Assembly (NCBI GenBank): GCA_033961575.1
Contig: CM066732.1
Span: 67,804,687 to 67,868,686 of the forward strand
Direction: 5' to 3'
Length of the DNA stretch: 64,000 nt
DNA from: Aselliscus stoliczkanus
Taxonomy: Eukaryota; Chordata; Mammalia; Chiroptera; Hipposideridae
Made by a program: the position numbers and the translations under genes. Each line of letters begins with the position of its first letter. Within the stretch, counting starts at the first letter, position 1. The notes below the pieces were generated by a model. It was not told where the DNA came from, did not search any database, and saw nothing but the letters and a program-made list of their open reading frames with translations. This document shows positions 1 through 10,070 of this stretch, one piece after another.

Positions 1-264
1 ACATTCATGCTGATTAAGAATCTCTGAAAGAGGAGCTTGAGAAATCTATATTTCAGTTTCCTCAAGGCATGCTCAGTATAGCCCTGTAAAGCTTAAATAC
101 TTTAGGAGTTTACTTCAAATAAGGGATACTACCTGATTTGTGCCTGTAGGTATGGCTGCCCCATTAAATATGGGAAGAATAATGATATATCAGAAAGAAC
201 CAAGATAAAATCCTCTTAAACTGATCTCAGGGACAAATATTCAGTTTGACTAAAACTTAAACAT

Positions 265-494
265 CTCTAGAGTAGGATTTATCAACCTTGGCACTATTGA
301 CATTTGAGGCTGGAGAATATTTTTGCTATGGGAAGCTTCCCTGTGTAATGTGGCGTGTTTATCATCCTCTCCGGCCTTGACCCATTAGATGTCAGTAGCA
401 CTCCTCCTCTTACAACAACAACAAAATTTTATAGATGATGGCTAAATGTTCCTGGGGGGAAAATCACACTCAGTTGAATACCACTGCTCTAGAG
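265..494 (-). mobile_element. hAT-Charlie non-autonomous transposon, MER5A-like
   Basis: The element proper is 273-486 (214 bp). It is flanked by perfect 8-bp direct repeats ctctagag at 265-272 and 487-494, the target duplication length of hAT transposons. The internal text (cactattgacatttgaggct, attagatgtcagtagcactc, aaatgttcctgggggg) follows the MER5A consensus as I remember it, read in reverse. The ends (atcaaccttgg, ttgaataccactg) are decayed forms of the MER5 inverted termini. It encodes nothing. This family moved early in placental evolution, so retention of the target duplication is a useful internal check. Confidence 0.85.
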
Positions 495-802
495 AAAAGA
501 CAGAGCACTGATGGTAATTTCATCAAACTTAAAAAAATTTATACTATAAATTAAAAACTGGAATAATTACCACGTCACAACTAAAGACACTCACTAAAGA
601 GGACTTCCAGAACTGCTTCAGCAAGTGGCAGGAATGATGGGATGAGCATGTTGGAAGCAAGGGGGAGTATTTTGAGGGAGATTAATGACAATGTGTCTTT
701 TACTGTAATAATTTTTTAAAATTTAAACATTCCCCATATTTTTGCTTACACCTCCTGTGTGTGTAAATTATTGAGCATCCTCTGTGCTTCAGATGTTTTC
801 AT

Positions 803-1009
803 ATATACTATTTCTTTTTTTCAATTAAAGTTTATTGGGGTGACAATGGTTAGTAAAACTATACAGGTTTCAAGTGTACAGTTCTGTAATACATCATCTG
901 CATCACATTGTGTGTTCACCACCCAGAGTCAGTTCTGCTTCCATCATATATTTGATCCTGTTTACCCTCATCTAACCCCCTCCTGCCTTACCACATATAC
1001 TATTTCTTT
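803..1009 (-). mobile_element. 5'-truncated L1 3' end with 15-bp target duplication
   Basis: The insert is about 818-994. It begins on the plus strand with a T-run, the complement of the poly(A) tail, then the L1 3' UTR (tttattggggtgacaatgg, acaggtttcaagtgtacag). It runs on to text found also at 32160-32270 inside the large L1 (ttcaccacccagag). Identical 15-bp flanks atatactatttcttt occur at 803-817 and 995-1009. Only about 177 bp of the 3' end was copied. It shares its 3' UTR type with the copies at 23.1, 32.1 and 43.2 kb, so one subfamily made all four. Confidence 0.9.
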
Positions 1010-2768
1010 AAACCCTAACATCAATTTAAAATATAAGCTATAGCATCAATATAAGCAATAAAAGCAATAGGCGGCCACAAGGACAATGATTTGACCTCAT
1101 ATGTTATATTATTATTGTTACTATTTAAATTTTTAAAATTTAAACTTAAAACTAAAGTCCTTCTGTTTAGATAGCAGTAGAATTTGCCTATCATCATGCA
1201 ACATATGACTTGTTAGACGAAATGTTAGACATATCACTTGGTATTTCATTTCCTAAGACCAATGTTTTTCCCCTCCCATCCTTCACTTAAACTGTAAAGT
1301 TTAAAAAATATATTTAAATTTAACTTAAAACTTTAAAGTACCATTAAATAAATGGATCCAAATGACAAAACTAGTATTTAGAAAGCCAGAATGTGAACCT
1401 AGCTCTTTAGGTCTGATATTTTCTCATTATTCCGAAGTTGTGTGATGTCATGGAAGGTAGTATTCATAGGACCCTGGGGTTGGCTTAGAACACAAAAATA
1501 GCCTTTGGAAAATATTTTCAATGATCTGTGGGGACTCAATAGATGTTTACTTAGACAGGCTTCTGGTAGCCTGACATGAAAAAGGAGATTGAGAAGCATG
1601 TTTTTATGCCTAAAGCTAAAGTCCATGTGGCAAACCAGAACATTTGTTTCAGCCAATGCCCAGGCCTATAATTTGGGTTCATGATTTTCTTTTCATTGAA
1701 TAGACTGCTTTGCCATCTCAGAGACTGAACAAAATTCAGGTCATGATGGTCTACTTTAAAAAAGAGAACAGTCCTGCTGACTTCTTAACTGCCAGGAATA
1801 TATTTTTGTACTTCTACTGACTCTTGGGAACAATAACATTGGGAGCATTAACTTAGTTTACATCAGTATTATAGAACATTCCTTCTAAATCTAAAATGCT
1901 ACTAGAATTTAGAAAATCATTTGTGACTCTTCTCCTTTTAAAAAAAAAATGAAACTTGGGTCTACTATTTAAATAATGGTAAAATTTGCTTATTACTTGA
2001 CAAACCAAAATCTATTCCATTTTTCAAGAGCATTGATTTCCTCTTTAATTCTCCACTTATCTGCTTCACAGTTCTGTAGTTAAAATTATTAAAATTATTC
2101 TGATTTACTCCTAATAGCTGTTGAGTGACTTGAATATTTTAAGACAGTCACAAAAGTTTATTATTGGGCAGGTAATCTGTCTAGATAAAGTTGAAAAAAA
2201 AAATCCCACCATATCACAGTGGTCCGCAAGTATCAAAGATCATAAACAATACTTTTGAAAACCTTCCTGGTGACATGTGAACTGGGCCTCTTTGAAGCAT
2301 TCATTTTGCAAGCAGCATTTCTCATAGACTCTTTAGGAAATAGCTTTCTCAGATAAACAGGGCTCATTGAAACTGCCATAGGCAAAAAGAGTATATTAGG
2401 CATCAAAATATTAAGGATTATGTTGCATAATTCTTTGCATTTTTCAGAATGTTTTCAAGTATATCTAATCAACAGGAAAGAACAATAAGAGTTGTCACTC
2501 ACAATGTATTGTTATTGATGCTTTCTTGATTGTCCTACAGTTGTTTCAGTGTAGGGACATTTCAAAGAAAAATGTGTTTGGCCTCCTGAAGTGATATTTA
2601 TTGTAGTTTCACTACCAGAGAACTTGTGCTTTGCTACTCAAATCACAAAGTTTTCCTGAGGTTTATTGTCTCTCACCCATAAGGAAGAAATGAAGAAAGA
2701 CAGAAATATGTAAGCAACAATATCAGTGATAAAATGGAGAGGTAGTCAGGGTAGAATCCTCCCTCCAG
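1010..2768. other. Unique AT-rich stretch, nothing recognised
   Basis: No repeat family or coding signal is recognised. Short A-runs near 1940 and 2188 lack flanking target duplications. An 85-codon open frame on the minus strand (1399-1656) has no recognisable motif. Confidence 0.6.
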
Positions 2769-2925
2769 CAGTAGTTTTTAAATTCTGGCTCTAGTATCAG
2801 ATCCATTGGAATTATATTGAGCACTTATCAAAAACACAGAATCACCAGAGATGGGACTCAGCAAATTTTTTATTTAACAAGTGGCTTCAGGTGATTCCCA
2901 TGTGCATGAAGGTTTCTCAACCATT
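2769..2925. mobile_element. Decayed hAT-Charlie relic, MER20/MER5-like
   Basis: The segment opens with a degraded cagtagtttttaaattctgg and closes with ggtttctcaaccattgctt. Both resemble Charlie-type termini. The middle (agaatcaccagagatggga, caggtgattcccatgtgca) follows the familiar 'caggtgattc ... tgtgca' text of small hAT relics. I see no clean 8-bp target duplication, so the borders are approximate and the subfamily name is tentative. Confidence 0.6.
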
Positions 2926-3689
2926 GCTTCAGTGAATCCAATAGCATGAGAAAACTTTTTAGGGGGTTAGGATCCACATCTAGTGAAGAGCTTAATTTAG
3001 AAGGTAGCCAGTATAGAGATAGGAATTACTGATGTTAAGATTAGGAGGCATAGAACATGGAGGTCACCTCTGTTGAGATTGAGAGTATTGAAAAAAGAGC
3101 TGTGTGCTTCTTACACAACAGAGAGTCATTGGCTAGAAGAAGAAATTGGCAGATCCACATGGCACAGTTGGAAATTTCCCTTTTGCTTATCTGGGTATGG
3201 GGCATAGGGCAAGAGCTTCAGTCTTTTAGGGGCCATAGCTGACTGGAAATCTTGAGAAAATTGACACCGTGAGACACTGAGAAACTGTGGGACATCAATG
3301 AGCTTCCAGGGACTGCAAAGTGATGTAGAAAATTGAGGTAACATGATACGCCTATTGCAAATCATCTGACTTTCTATGTTTTTTTTCTCTCTCTCTCTTT
3401 TAATGTCAATTTACAATGTGAAATTGTATGTTTGAATGTTACAAATGCTAGGCTGTCTATTAGGTTATACCTCCCTAAGTTTCGAAGTGGGGGCTCACAC
3501 TAAGATATATGACAATTTATCTTTCTCATGATGTAACCCAGCTTCATCATGCAATCGACTGAAGTTTATATACATTCTATAACCTGATTCTCATACGTCT
3601 AAAATTGTACCTTAGGGGAACTAAGAGTGGTTCCATGAATTCAGTCCCCTTTTACTGGGGTTACAGCAATAAGAGATTGGCCCCTACTT
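2926..3689. other. Unique stretch with short CT-run
   Basis: No repeat family is recognised. A T/CT pyrimidine run lies at about 3379-3401. Small overlapping open frames on both strands at 3057-3365 look like chance. Confidence 0.55.
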
Positions 3690-4530
3690 TCAAAAAGTTC
3701 TTAGGTGGTTAAAAATAATATATAAACTATTACTATATGATATAATGGGAACTGTGAAAGAGGTCAGTGAAGGTCACCATGAGTTTACAGAGGACAGGTT
3801 ACCAAGTTAATCTGGGGACAACAGAGAAGGATTTCATGAGGAGGTGAGTCTTAGACAAAGGGATGTGCTAGGCATAGAGATATGCTAGGTAACATGGTAA
3901 CAATTGGCATGTAGCTTTCCAGCCAGAAGGGGTAACATGAGAAGAAAGCTAGTAGGTGATAGAGGACTCATCACATTCTTTCATCTTCAAATAGTTCAGT
4001 TTGTTCAGGACACAGATGCTGCAGCTGGAGAAGCAGGCAGAGGGTTATGACAGTCCTTACTTGCCATCATAAGGAATTCAGATTTTATCATCAAGGTAGT
4101 GGATGTCTGTTAAAGGAGTTGAAGCAGGAAGTTAACAATGATTAAATGTGCAGCTTAGAAAGAATTTCTCAGATAGCCATGTAAAGGATGTATTTCAGCC
4201 AGAGGATTGGGGATGTACAGATACTTGTTGGATGGCTACTGAAATAATCAAGATGAGAAATGCAGATGGATGTAAAGCACTGACAGTGGGAGTAAAGAAG
4301 ATTAACCAGCTATTAGGGAGAGAGAGAATAGGCAGGACTTGGTCATAATTCAAATAGGGGGTGACCAAAAAGAAAATGGTCTATGAAAACTGTGTGGATG
4401 GCAGTGTCATTTATCAGCTGGGAAATCGTAGTGAGATTAGCAGGTTTGGGGTAAGATTATAAAGTGAGTTTAGGGCATGTTGAGTTTTAAATGCTTATGT
4501 GACATTCAAATGGGAATAAGAACTAGATGA
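3690..4530 (-). repeat. Old L2 LINE fragment, antisense
   Basis: The plus strand reads as a decayed complement of L2: gaaggatttcatgaggaggtg, then text around 4085-4110 and 4180-4290 (ggatggctactgaaataatc), and near 4480 agggcatgttgagttttaaa. The last corresponds to the segment just after the L2 reverse-transcriptase core. Divergence is high and all frames are broken. L2 belongs to the CR1 clade and was active before and during early mammalian radiation. Internal gaps are likely and the borders are approximate. Confidence 0.6.
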
Positions 4531-4830
4531 AGCCACAAGGGAGCGAAGGCACAAATGGTGATGCTGGTTGTGCTGTCAGAGAACCAAACTGCTACAGTAG
4601 TGGTAGATTTTGTGAAAAGAGCAGAGTTTTTTTTGTGTGTGTCACTTTTGATTTTGATGAAGAATTGCAAATTTTACAGTGTCACAGAAAACACAGAATA
4701 GTTGCTTTTGCTTTCACAACTTTGTAGCTTATTTGATACACTGCTGTGTGTTTCCTATGGTGAACACAAAATGTTTTCTCCTCTGCGAATTTGTGGTGTT
4801 TGCCTCAGGGTTGTGAAAATGCAACAGTAC

Positions 4831-5071
4831 ACTGTTGACTGTTGAACAACAGGGGTTTGAACTGTGTGGGGCCACTTATATGTGGATTTTAAAAAATTGA
4901 CCTCCGGTCAATCCAGCATAGTTTAACTGACCCTGCACTGTTCAAACCCACGTTGTTTAAGGGTCAACTTCTTGGTTGAGAATAAGTGTATGCTGAAGGC
5001 TAAGTATAGTTATATTTGGATTTTTGACTGCAGGAGAGGTCAGCAACCCTAATCTTCTCAAGAGTCAACTG
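4831..5071. mobile_element. Tigger/pogo-type DNA transposon relic
   Basis: The left end reads tgttgaacaacaggggtttg and is followed by ccacttatatgtggattt. This is the typical start of a Tigger-family non-autonomous element. An inverted version of the same end occurs at about 4929-4970 (ctgttcaaacccacgttgtt, then aagggtcaac). A third, poorer terminus closes the region near 5071 (agagtcaact) after the internal text tttttgactgcaggagagg. Three terminus-like pieces suggest an internal rearrangement or two nested copies. No transposase remains. Confidence 0.65.
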
Positions 5072-6027
5072 CATATAGTTAAATTAAAAAGATAAGAAAG
5101 GTGAGAACAAGGTAAAAAACAAACACAAAAGACTTCCAATTGCTCCGGGCAATATCTAAAGAGATGGAAGAACCAGGAAAACATATTTTGAAGAAATCTA
5201 AGATGAAGAGAACATATTAAAGAGATATTAGCAAATAACAACATACAAGCCAAGGAAAATAAAAAGTAATATTGCCATTAGATTTAGCAAGTGAGGAGAT
5301 TTTAGTGAAAGTAGTTTCCTTGAGTGATGCGAGGAAAGAAATCAAATTGCTTGGTTGAAGAAGAAAATGTGGTTTATGAAGAAGTGACTAAGATGGCCTT
5401 TTAGTCACTTAGTCACTTAATCCCCTCAGACTAAACTTCAGGACTGGTGTCTTCCCCTGACCACCATTTTGTTAGAACATTTGTAAAAGCATTTGCAATT
5501 GTAAATCTTTCTCTGATCCTTCTAAGTGTAAATCCCCAAGCTCTTGTCAATTTTACAATTTAGACATGCCTTTCTCAAGGACTTGGGAGTCAAACCTTTG
5601 AAATATAATCAAATCACACCCCTATCTCAGCCTCTAGAGAAAAGCAGGGGCCTGACTTCCATAAGCACTTATTAGCAAACACAAGTGGCTTAATCACATT
5701 GACCAACCTCCTTCATTCCTAGAGTCTTCCAATAATATTCTATAGCCTACTTCAGTGCTTAGAAACCCTCTGCCTTTTGTTTCATTGGAATTCAATCCCT
5801 CTGTCCTGTTGTAATAGTCTTGATTCCTATTGCAATAATCTTGAATAGTCATCCTTGCCTGTTTAACTCTACCCAGTGCATTTTTTTTTTTTTTTTTACA
5901 GAAGTGACAGATGAGGTAGATTTTTCTTCCAAGAAGCATAGCAGTGAAGCGAAGAAAGAGGATACAGTTTGAGAGGGATTTAGTGTTAAAGATTTGTTGT
6001 TACAAAAATGGGATATGGACGTGCTTG
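5072..6027. other. Unique stretch with short hairpin and T-run
   Basis: A perfect 10-bp inverted repeat (aagtgactaa 5382-5391, ttagtcactt 5401-5410) has a 9-nt spacer. A run of 17 T lies at 5881-5897. It resembles a minus-strand retrotransposon tail, but I find neither a recognisable body nor a target duplication beside it. Nothing else is recognised. Confidence 0.5.
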
Positions 6028-6187
6028 TACAGTAATATCTTGGTTTGTGAGCATAATTCGTTCTGGAAACAAACTACTTGTATTGCAAGACATTGCTCAT
6101 TTACCAAGTTAAAATGTATTAGGAATGTTAGCTCATCTTGCAAAACACTCGCAAACCACATTACTCGCAACCCAAGCTTTTACTGTA
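6028..6187. mobile_element. Tc1/mariner-superfamily (Tigger-like) MITE, TA-flanked
   Basis: The element at 6030-6185 (156 bp) starts cagtaatatcttggtttgtg and ends with the inverted form gcaacccaagcttttactg. It sits between TA dinucleotides at 6028-6029 and 6186-6187, the target of Tc1/mariner and pogo elements. Just inside the right end is a second inverted block (cactcgcaaaccacattact), so the terminus is partly duplicated. No coding capacity remains. Confidence 0.8.
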
Positions 6188-6408
6188 TATTCAGACAATA
6201 GAGCTATGGCAAACTATACCTTGTTACTCTCATCTTGAATCTTCTTGCCTGACTCAATGTTTTGGAACTCTTGACTTTTACCTCTGGCTTGATACCTGGA
6301 TTCTAACTATTGGCTGGTGGATGGAGATTCATTGATATTGTTTGTATAACCCCTTCCTCCAACACCTGAGTTGACAATCCTTTTAAAAATATATTTGGGG
6401 CCGGCCGA

Positions 6409-6463
6409 GTGGCGCATTGGTTAAGCGCTGGTTTTGGGATGCCAGCGGCCCCGGTTCGGATCC
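6409..6463 (+). promoter_or_regulatory. Internal Pol III promoter of the SINE (Box A and Box B)
   Basis: Box A-like gtggcgcattgg is at 6409-6420. Box B-like ggttcggatcc is at 6453-6463 and differs from GGTTCGAANCC at one place. The 33-bp spacing fits a type 2 Pol III promoter. Activity is inferred, not shown. Confidence 0.6.
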
Positions 6464-6818
6464 CACATGAGGGCCAGTGACACTGCCCTCTACAGCTAAC
6501 AACAGCTTCACCTGGAGCTGGGCTGTGCGAGTCCCGGTGATGGAGTGGTCTGCAGCCCCTGCTGCAGTGGGCTGCCATAGGCTACAGTGAGTGGCCCGCA
6601 GCCAGCGTGAGCGGCTGGCAGCCAAGCGTGAGCTGCCAATAGCCGCGATGAGCGACATCCAGAGGCCAGCGACCGATCTGCCTCATCCGGGAAGAGCGCA
6701 ATGACGATACCAACAGTGAAGCAACATCCTCTGCAACTAAACTGAAGAACAAGAAGACGACAACTTGTCTGTTCCCCTTCCCCGATTCCCCAACGCTGTT
6801 CCCCTCCACCAATTCCCC

Positions 6819-6842
6819 AATAAAATCTTTAAAAAAAAAAAA
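6819..6842 (+). terminator. SINE AATAAA signal, TCTTT terminator and A-tail
   Basis: AATAAA at 6819-6824 is followed after one base by TCTTT at 6826-6830 and an A-run. The same arrangement ends the SINEs at 9452-9463 (plus strand) and, as its complement, the SINE starting near 55450. The minus-strand copy at 59880 keeps AATAAA but has a damaged terminator. Confidence 0.65.
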
Positions 6843-7094
6843 ATATATATTTGTATTTCTTGTTTCTTACTACAGATTGGTCCTCTTTTCTTGAATACAA
6901 TAGATTGTTAGTGTCTTCTCAAGCACTTTCTCTTTCTCTGAATTTCTTATATTCCACAAGTGGAGTATTCAGAATAATACCATAAATGTTTAATAATAAA
7001 TACCATATGATTAACATGAAAATTATAATATTTGTGAGCGTAAAGTGACTGCTATATTTTACCTGATGTTATAATTTTTTTCACTCATCCATCC

Positions 7095-7256
7095 ATCCAT
7101 TCAGATAGCTAACATACATTTATTATGCCAGGTACTATGCTTGGTCCTAGAAATATGATTAATAATACTATATAAAATCTATTGACTATTTGTTAACTGC
7201 CAGATGTTCAGCTAAGTGTTTTATATACATGGATTCATTTATTCCACAGAGCTCTA
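7095..7256 (-). repeat. L2 3' end and MIR fragments, antisense
   Basis: About 7095-7165 (tttattatgccaggtactat, gcttggtcctagaaatatg) is the complement of the L2 3' end, ending in the common 'tgccaggcactgtgct' text. About 7170-7256 (agctaagtgttttatatac, attcatttattcc) is the complement of the 3' half of a MIR. A (atcc)n stretch at 7085-7100 precedes them. The L2 part appears to continue near 7930 after later insertions. Confidence 0.55.
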
Positions 7257-7261
7257 ATAAT

Positions 7262-7625
7262 AAAAAAAAGTTACACCAAGGAACTGGCTCATGAGATTGT
7301 GGAGGCTGGTGTCTGAAAGCCGCAGGGCAGGCCCACAGGCTGGAGACCTTAGGAAGTTGATGTAGCTAAAGTACAAAGATAGTCTGGAAACAGAATTCCC
7401 TTTTCCTTTGGGGACATCATTCTTTTTCTCTTAAAGCTTTCAACAGACTGATAAGACCCACTTATGTTATGGAGAGTAATCTTCTTTACCCAACATCTAC
7501 TGATTTAAATGTTTATCTCATCTAAAAAATAATCTTGACAGTGATCTCTAGATTAGTGTTTGACCAAACATATGAGTACTAGCCTATCTTGGCCTAACCA
7601 AGTTGACACATAACATTAATCTTTA
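7262..7625. repeat. Old L1-type 3' UTR-like repeat
   Basis: The block runs from aaggaactggctcatgagat, through gcagggcaggcccacaggct and tttctcttaaagctttcaac, to ccaagttgacacataacatt. This is a common old mammalian interspersed repeat that I recall as the 3' portion of an L1M-class element. The exact class is not certain. It separates two MIR fragments and lies within the footprint of the surrounding L2. Confidence 0.5.
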
Positions 7626-7629
7626 CACT

Positions 7630-7800
7630 GTTTTACGTGTATCTTTGCATCTCTCAACAACCCTGTGAGGTATTATCAATGCTGTTTTATAGATGACAAA
7701 TTAAGGGAGAATGGACAAGTGGTTTGTCTTGGAGGACAGAGTTAGTAAATTGTAGAACAGGGATTCAAACAGTCTAATTCAAAGCCAGTGCTCAAAACTA
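7630..7800 (-). repeat. MIR SINE fragment, antisense
   Basis: The plus strand reads caacaaccctgtgaggtatt, then ttatagatgacaaattaagg and gggattcaaacagtctaatt. This is the complement of the MIR core and part of its tRNA-derived head. MIR is an ancient mammalian SINE and this copy is heavily diverged. Confidence 0.75.
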
Positions 7801-7804
7801 CAAT

Positions 7805-7925
7805 GCTTTCACTTACAGGTGAAGAAACAAAGGCACAGAGAGGTTAAGTAACTTGTCTGTGTCACTTAGCTAGTAGATGATGGTTTCAGAATTTGAACTT
7901 AGATCTGACTGTCAAGTCCCTGCTG
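7805..7925 (-). repeat. Second MIR fragment, antisense
   Basis: The text aggtgaagaaacaaaggcac, agaggttaagtaacttgtct and gcttagctagtag-type sequence matches the MIR core on the minus strand. It repeats the core already present at 7630-7800, so it is a separate copy lying directly beside the first. Confidence 0.75.
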
Positions 7926-7929
7926 TTAG

Positions 7930-8440
7930 GAACGGCATAATAGGAACGACATTTTCAGTCTCTGCCCCTTGGTAGCTCTCAGCCTATTAGAGGAAGTCAT
8001 ATATGAAAACAAATAATTAGCATTGATGGAGAGGAAATAATTAATTCTCTTTAGACAGGTTAGAATCTTCCTGGAAAATAAAACCTCTGACCTTGGCTTT
8101 GAAATTAATAGGACTTTCTTAATTGGACAAAAACACATTCCAGGAAAAGGTTATAGCATGTGAAAGGTAATAAAAAAACCCAGCAAGCTGTTATCTAGAA
8201 AAGAGTAAGCATTTGGGTATTGTTTTCACTGGTATGAAGTGCCTGTTGAGGTGAGGGTGGAGTGAATTGGAGATCAGAAGATGACAATGGCCATTCCACA
8301 CAGTTAGGATGCGACTGGATTTTATTTTGTGGTTGGTAAGGAGCCAATGAGGTATTTGGAACAGGGGAGAGATATCATTAGACTTCACTTTTAGTAAACA
8401 TGCTGAATTTTATCAGAAAGAATTGTGAAAGACTTTGAAG
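7930..8440 (-). repeat. L2 3' UTR, antisense
   Basis: The text cagtctctgccccttggtag, cagcctattagaggaagtca and aaacaaataattagcattga is the complement of the L2 3' UTR. It continues through attccaggaaaaggttatag and gaacaggggagagatatcat toward the end of the L2 reading frame. It lines up with the L2 3' end at 7095-7165, so the MIR and L1-like pieces between them look like later arrivals, though a separate L2 copy cannot be excluded. Confidence 0.65.
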
Positions 8441-8885
8441 TAGACCAAAAGCATTACTAGTTGTCTTCAATCCAAATGTACGTATGTGTTGTCTAGAGCA
8501 CACCCTGTGGTTTATTTGATTCTATGGAATTTGCATCTTTCATTGTCTGAGCTATTTAAAGCTCTGTAAATTGTAGTGATGGCAATGCAAATGATTCTTA
8601 TCCACAGATGTGCAAATGATTCTGCCTGGTGGAAGGAAAATCAATTTCCCTCCTTGCAATGGAAAAAAGCCAGTTTTGCATCTATTTATAAATTCAGTTT
8701 AGCATTCCTAATTAGCCTATGTAAGTATGGCACTTTGAATTATCCTTTGAACCCATTGCAACATCTTACTAGTTCCCTCATTAATTAGTTAAATAATGTC
8801 TTTGATACATGTTTATATTTGTATGGAAATTATCATGTTACCTTAAAATATTTTTTTCTTTAACAGTTGTGTCCTAAGGGGAAGA
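8440..8885. promoter_or_regulatory. Unique segment with clustered octamer, MEF2 and homeodomain motifs
   Basis: This segment interrupts the L2 and matches no repeat I know. It holds ATTTGCAT (8529-8536), ATGCAAAT (8585-8592) and a one-off octamer gtgcaaat (8610-8617). Around these are an exact 13-bp direct repeat tgcaaatgattct (8586-8598 and 8611-8623), a MEF2-like ctatttataa (8682-8691) and TAATTA cores near 8709 and 8780. A regulatory role is only inferred. AT-rich DNA makes such motifs fairly common by chance. Confidence 0.3.
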
Positions 8886-9014
8886 GATGATGTAATCTGT
8901 ACTAAGGCAGTGATAGCACATAGGGATGGAGGGAAGTTGATAGATTAGAAATGACTTTGGGGTATAGACTGACAAGACCTAGTGCTCTGATGAAACATGG
9001 GAAGTCTGAAGGTT
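8886..9014 (-). repeat. L2 continuation, antisense
   Basis: The text agtgatagcacatagggatg, gaagttgatagattagaaat and agactgacaagacctagtgc follows the antisense L2 reading frame. It ends where the SINE at 9024 has inserted. Confidence 0.5.
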
Positions 9015-9506
9015 CAAAAATGAGGGCCAGCTGAGTGGCTTGTTGGTTAAGAGTTGATTTGGGCACATGAGCTCTGAGCAGCAGGGCCACCAGTTCAGAT
9101 CCCACTTGGGCCAGTGAGATCCTCTACAGCTAAGATGGTGAACAACAGCTTGATCTGGAGCTGGGCTGCCGTGAGTCTCCTGTAATTGCGTTGGTTGCAG
9201 TAGGGTTGCAGTGGGCTGCCATGAGCCACCATGAGCGGCCAGGAGCCATTGTGAACTGCTGTGAGCCCCTGTGAGTGGCCATCCAATGGCCGGTGACTGA
9301 TCTGCCTCAGGTGGGAAGAGTGCAATGATCACAATACCAACATGGGCCAGGGAAGTGACGTCCTCCACAACTAGACTGAAGAATAAAAGGACAGCAACTT
9401 GTCTGTTCCCCTTCTCTTATTCCCCAACGCTGTTCCCTCCCCCAATTCTCCAATAAAATCTTTAAAAAAAAAATGAAACAAAACAAAAACCAAAAAGCAA
9501 AAATGA
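9015..9506 (+). mobile_element. Long tRNA-derived SINE, second copy
   Basis: The body is about 9024-9497. Head text gagggccagctgagtggctt with a Box B-like ttcagatccc is followed by a middle with repeated gccatgagc/gctgtgagcc units. AATAAA is at 9452-9457, TCTTT at 9459-9463, then an A-rich tail. The 9-bp flank caaaaatga is at 9015-9023 and 9498-9506. Its closest structural relative is the copy at 6398; the heads and repeat middles have diverged more than the 3' ends. It is inserted in the antisense L2. Confidence 0.85.
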
Positions 9507-10070
9507 TTCCCAGGTTTGTGGCATGGTTAATTGCACAGATCATAGTTTCTTGTATCAAATATGACCAGGAAAAAAATAGCAAAGAAGACATTGTAGTAGT
9601 TTACTAGATATTAGTTGGTAGAGTTCAGAAGTATCTGAGGGTAGAGGTTTTAATTTGGGACTCAAGTTTATACCTCTAAATTTATGGGAATAGATTGGAA
9701 CAGAAAGGAGGCAGTGGAAGGTGGAAATACAAGTGAGAACAGTATAGAGCACTTTAAGGATGGACAGAGTGAAAAAATCCAGTAAAAGAGATTAAAAATA
9801 AATCTCTTTTATTTAAAATGATGTAGAAAACAAGGAGGGGTAATGTTTTAGGAAGGGGAGCCTAATCAATACTATCAAATGCTAAAAATTTCAGTCCATT
9901 GGATTTGACAACATGGAAATCAGTGGTGGCGGCCATTGTTAATAAAGTTTAAATGTCACGATGGGAGGATAGAAGCAAATTTTATGATAATGTTGAGGAC
10001 TATAAAATTGGATAGAAAACAAAGAAAGCTGTGGCAAAGGAGTTAGGGATGGATACAGAATTAAGGGAGG
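9507..10070 (-). repeat. L2 continuation, antisense
   Basis: The text ttcccaggtttgtggcatgg, then around 9890-9930 (ccattggatttgacaacatg, gaaatcagtggtggc) corresponds to the complement of the L2 reverse-transcriptase region. A closely similar stretch order is seen in the L2 at 50.7-51.2 kb. All frames are broken. Confidence 0.65.

Larger units (their letters stand above)
6385..6853 (+). mobile_element. Long tRNA-derived SINE with Pol III and poly(A) signals
   Basis: The body is 6398 to about 6842. The tRNA-like head holds a Box A match (gtggcgcattgg, 6409-6420) and a Box B match (ggttcggatcc, 6453-6463). A GC-rich middle follows with irregular repeats of gtgagc/gctgcc. The 3' end carries AATAAA (6819-6824), TCTTT (6826-6830) and an A-tail. 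Flanks aaaaatatatttg (6385-6397) and aaatatatatttg (6841-6853) look like the target duplication. AATAAA plus a Pol III terminator before the tail is the hallmark of the T+ class of SINEs, whose Pol III transcripts can be polyadenylated. It is one of the better-preserved long copies here. Confidence 0.88.

Noticed and set aside
5881..5897. Minus-strand processed pseudogene marked by a T-run
   Set aside because: No target duplication or gene-like body is seen beside the run. The same holds for T-runs at 21866 and 57235.
6398..6470. tRNA gene
   Set aside because: The Box A and B motifs belong to a SINE head. A cloverleaf with a proper anticodon arm and acceptor stem is not formed, and the head continues into the SINE body.
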